This document shows, one piece after another, positions 30,895-31,388 of a stretch of DNA of 31,388 bases. The number at the start of each line of letters is the position of its first letter. Position 1 is the stretch's first letter. A program made the position numbers and the translations under genes. The notes beneath the pieces were generated by a model. The model saw nothing but the letters and a program-made list of their open reading frames with translations. It was not told the DNA's origin and did no database searches. The DNA is from a virus, in the IMG/VR virus record IMGVR_UViG_3300020165_000092, positions 1-31,388 of that record. One strand, written 5' to 3'.

Positions 30895-31388
30895 AAAAAC
30901 TTTTAATACTTCTTTTACTGCTTTCATGTTCAAAAGAAGTTGATGATCTTGGCTTTAGAGTTTATACAATACCAGCTGGTGAGCATAGCTCAGGTAGTTT
31001 TATAAACCATCCAGTAAATTCTAAAATAGAATTTAAGTTTATGTTAGACGAATCAGCTATATACGAAAGTGAAATACCAGAAAACCAACATGACGTAAAC
31101 AAAATATATGGTATGAGTGATTTTGGTGTTAGGCATCAAAAGTATTCTATACGTCTTGGTTGGAGATATTTAAACAACGAGCTAGAGCTTTGTTGGTTGA
31201 GACATGAAGAAGGTAGACATAGCGCCGCAACAATAAGAACTATAGATACAGATGTAATTTATAACGCTAGTATTGATATAAAAACATTTTATTATGTAAT
31301 AGTAATAGATAATGATACTACACTTGTTCGTAGAAGACCTGAAGGTAATTGGGGTTTGATACGTAGGTATTATTTATACCCGTATTTT
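30891..31388 (+). CDS. Phage-encoded lipoprotein, 3' end cut off by window edge
   Basis: The frame stays open from ATG to the window end (166 codons). MKKLLILLLLLSC is a lipoprotein signal peptide: two lysines, a Leu core and an LLSC lipobox with Cys13 to be lipidated. The residues after Cys, SKEVDD, are acidic, as in the export signals that send Bacteroidota lipoproteins to the cell surface. The rest is beta-rich (IEFKFMLDESAIYESEIPEN, YSIRLGWRYLNNELELCWL, YNASIDIKTFYYVIVIDNDT), ends the window at RYYLYPYF, and reads as a globular sandwich. I have the impression this family has many Bacteroidota members and ends soon after a YPYF motif, so little may be missing. It overlaps the giant gene by ATGA, so translation is probably coupled. 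Superinfection exclusion or lysis are possible roles; neither is shown by the sequence. Confidence 0.8.
   Translation, partial: MKKLLILLLLLSCSKEVDDLGFRVYTIPAGEHSSGSFINHPVNSKIEFKFMLDESAIYESEIPENQHDVNKIYGMSDFGVRHQKYSIRLGWRYLNNELELCWLRHEEGRHSAATIRTIDTDVIYNASIDIKTFYYVIVIDNDTTLVRRRPEGNWGLIRRYYLYPYF

Noticed and set aside
1-31388. CRISPR arrays, tRNA genes, insertion sequences and attachment sites
   Set aside because: Coding genes fill almost the whole window; the longest gap is about 70 bases and I found no regular repeats, cloverleaf or inverted-repeat ends.

Overview
The window is about 31.4 kb of AT-rich DNA, coding almost end to end on the + strand. It is the virion-structure module of a tailed, short-tailed (podovirus-like) phage. 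I see no integrase, repressor, replication gene or tRNA. A Bacteroidota (flavobacterial, probably marine) host is inferred from three signs: no gene has a Shine-Dalgarno sequence upstream and starts are instead preceded by A/T-only leaders (often AAATATG or TAATATG); base composition is low in GC; and the phage lipoprotein at the right end has an acidic tract just after its lipobox cysteine, as in surface-exported Bacteroidota lipoproteins.

Layout, left to right: large terminase (5' end cut off, 3-1709), portal (1712-4132), scaffold (4161-5321), major capsid protein (5346-6845), a strong intrinsic terminator (6859-6887), a hypothetical protein (6918-7736), a second UUCG-capped hairpin (7743-7781), a small connector-like protein (7792-8493), a connector/ring protein with an inserted beta domain (8497-10029), a 2777-residue tail tube/nozzle-like protein loaded with beta-sandwich domains (10033-18366), two beta-rich virion proteins (18368-19639, 19643-19969), two probable internal virion proteins (19997-20767, 20779-22200), a 2894-residue multidomain giant (22210-30894), and an almost complete lipoprotein gene (30891 to the window end). 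Apart from the terminase position, the order matches T7: portal, scaffold, capsid, terminator, gp11, gp12, then gp14/15/16-type internal proteins.

The genes should act together as follows. Terminase packages DNA through the portal into a scaffolded capsid. The connector and nozzle proteins complete a short tail whose beta domains probably bind surface glycans. The internal proteins, including the giant, probably leave the capsid with or ahead of the DNA.

The most interesting item is the 2894-residue protein. It carries a zincin-like HExxxH site (H946/E947/H951 with E1011), a complete HAD phosphatase motif set (D2063, D2065, T2141, K2178, D2197/D2198), a weak sigma-factor-like stretch (about 1228-1280), hydrophobic segments and a polylysine tail. 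This is the pattern expected of a virion-delivered 'polyvalent' effector. All product names come from reading motifs and gene order; no database search was run.
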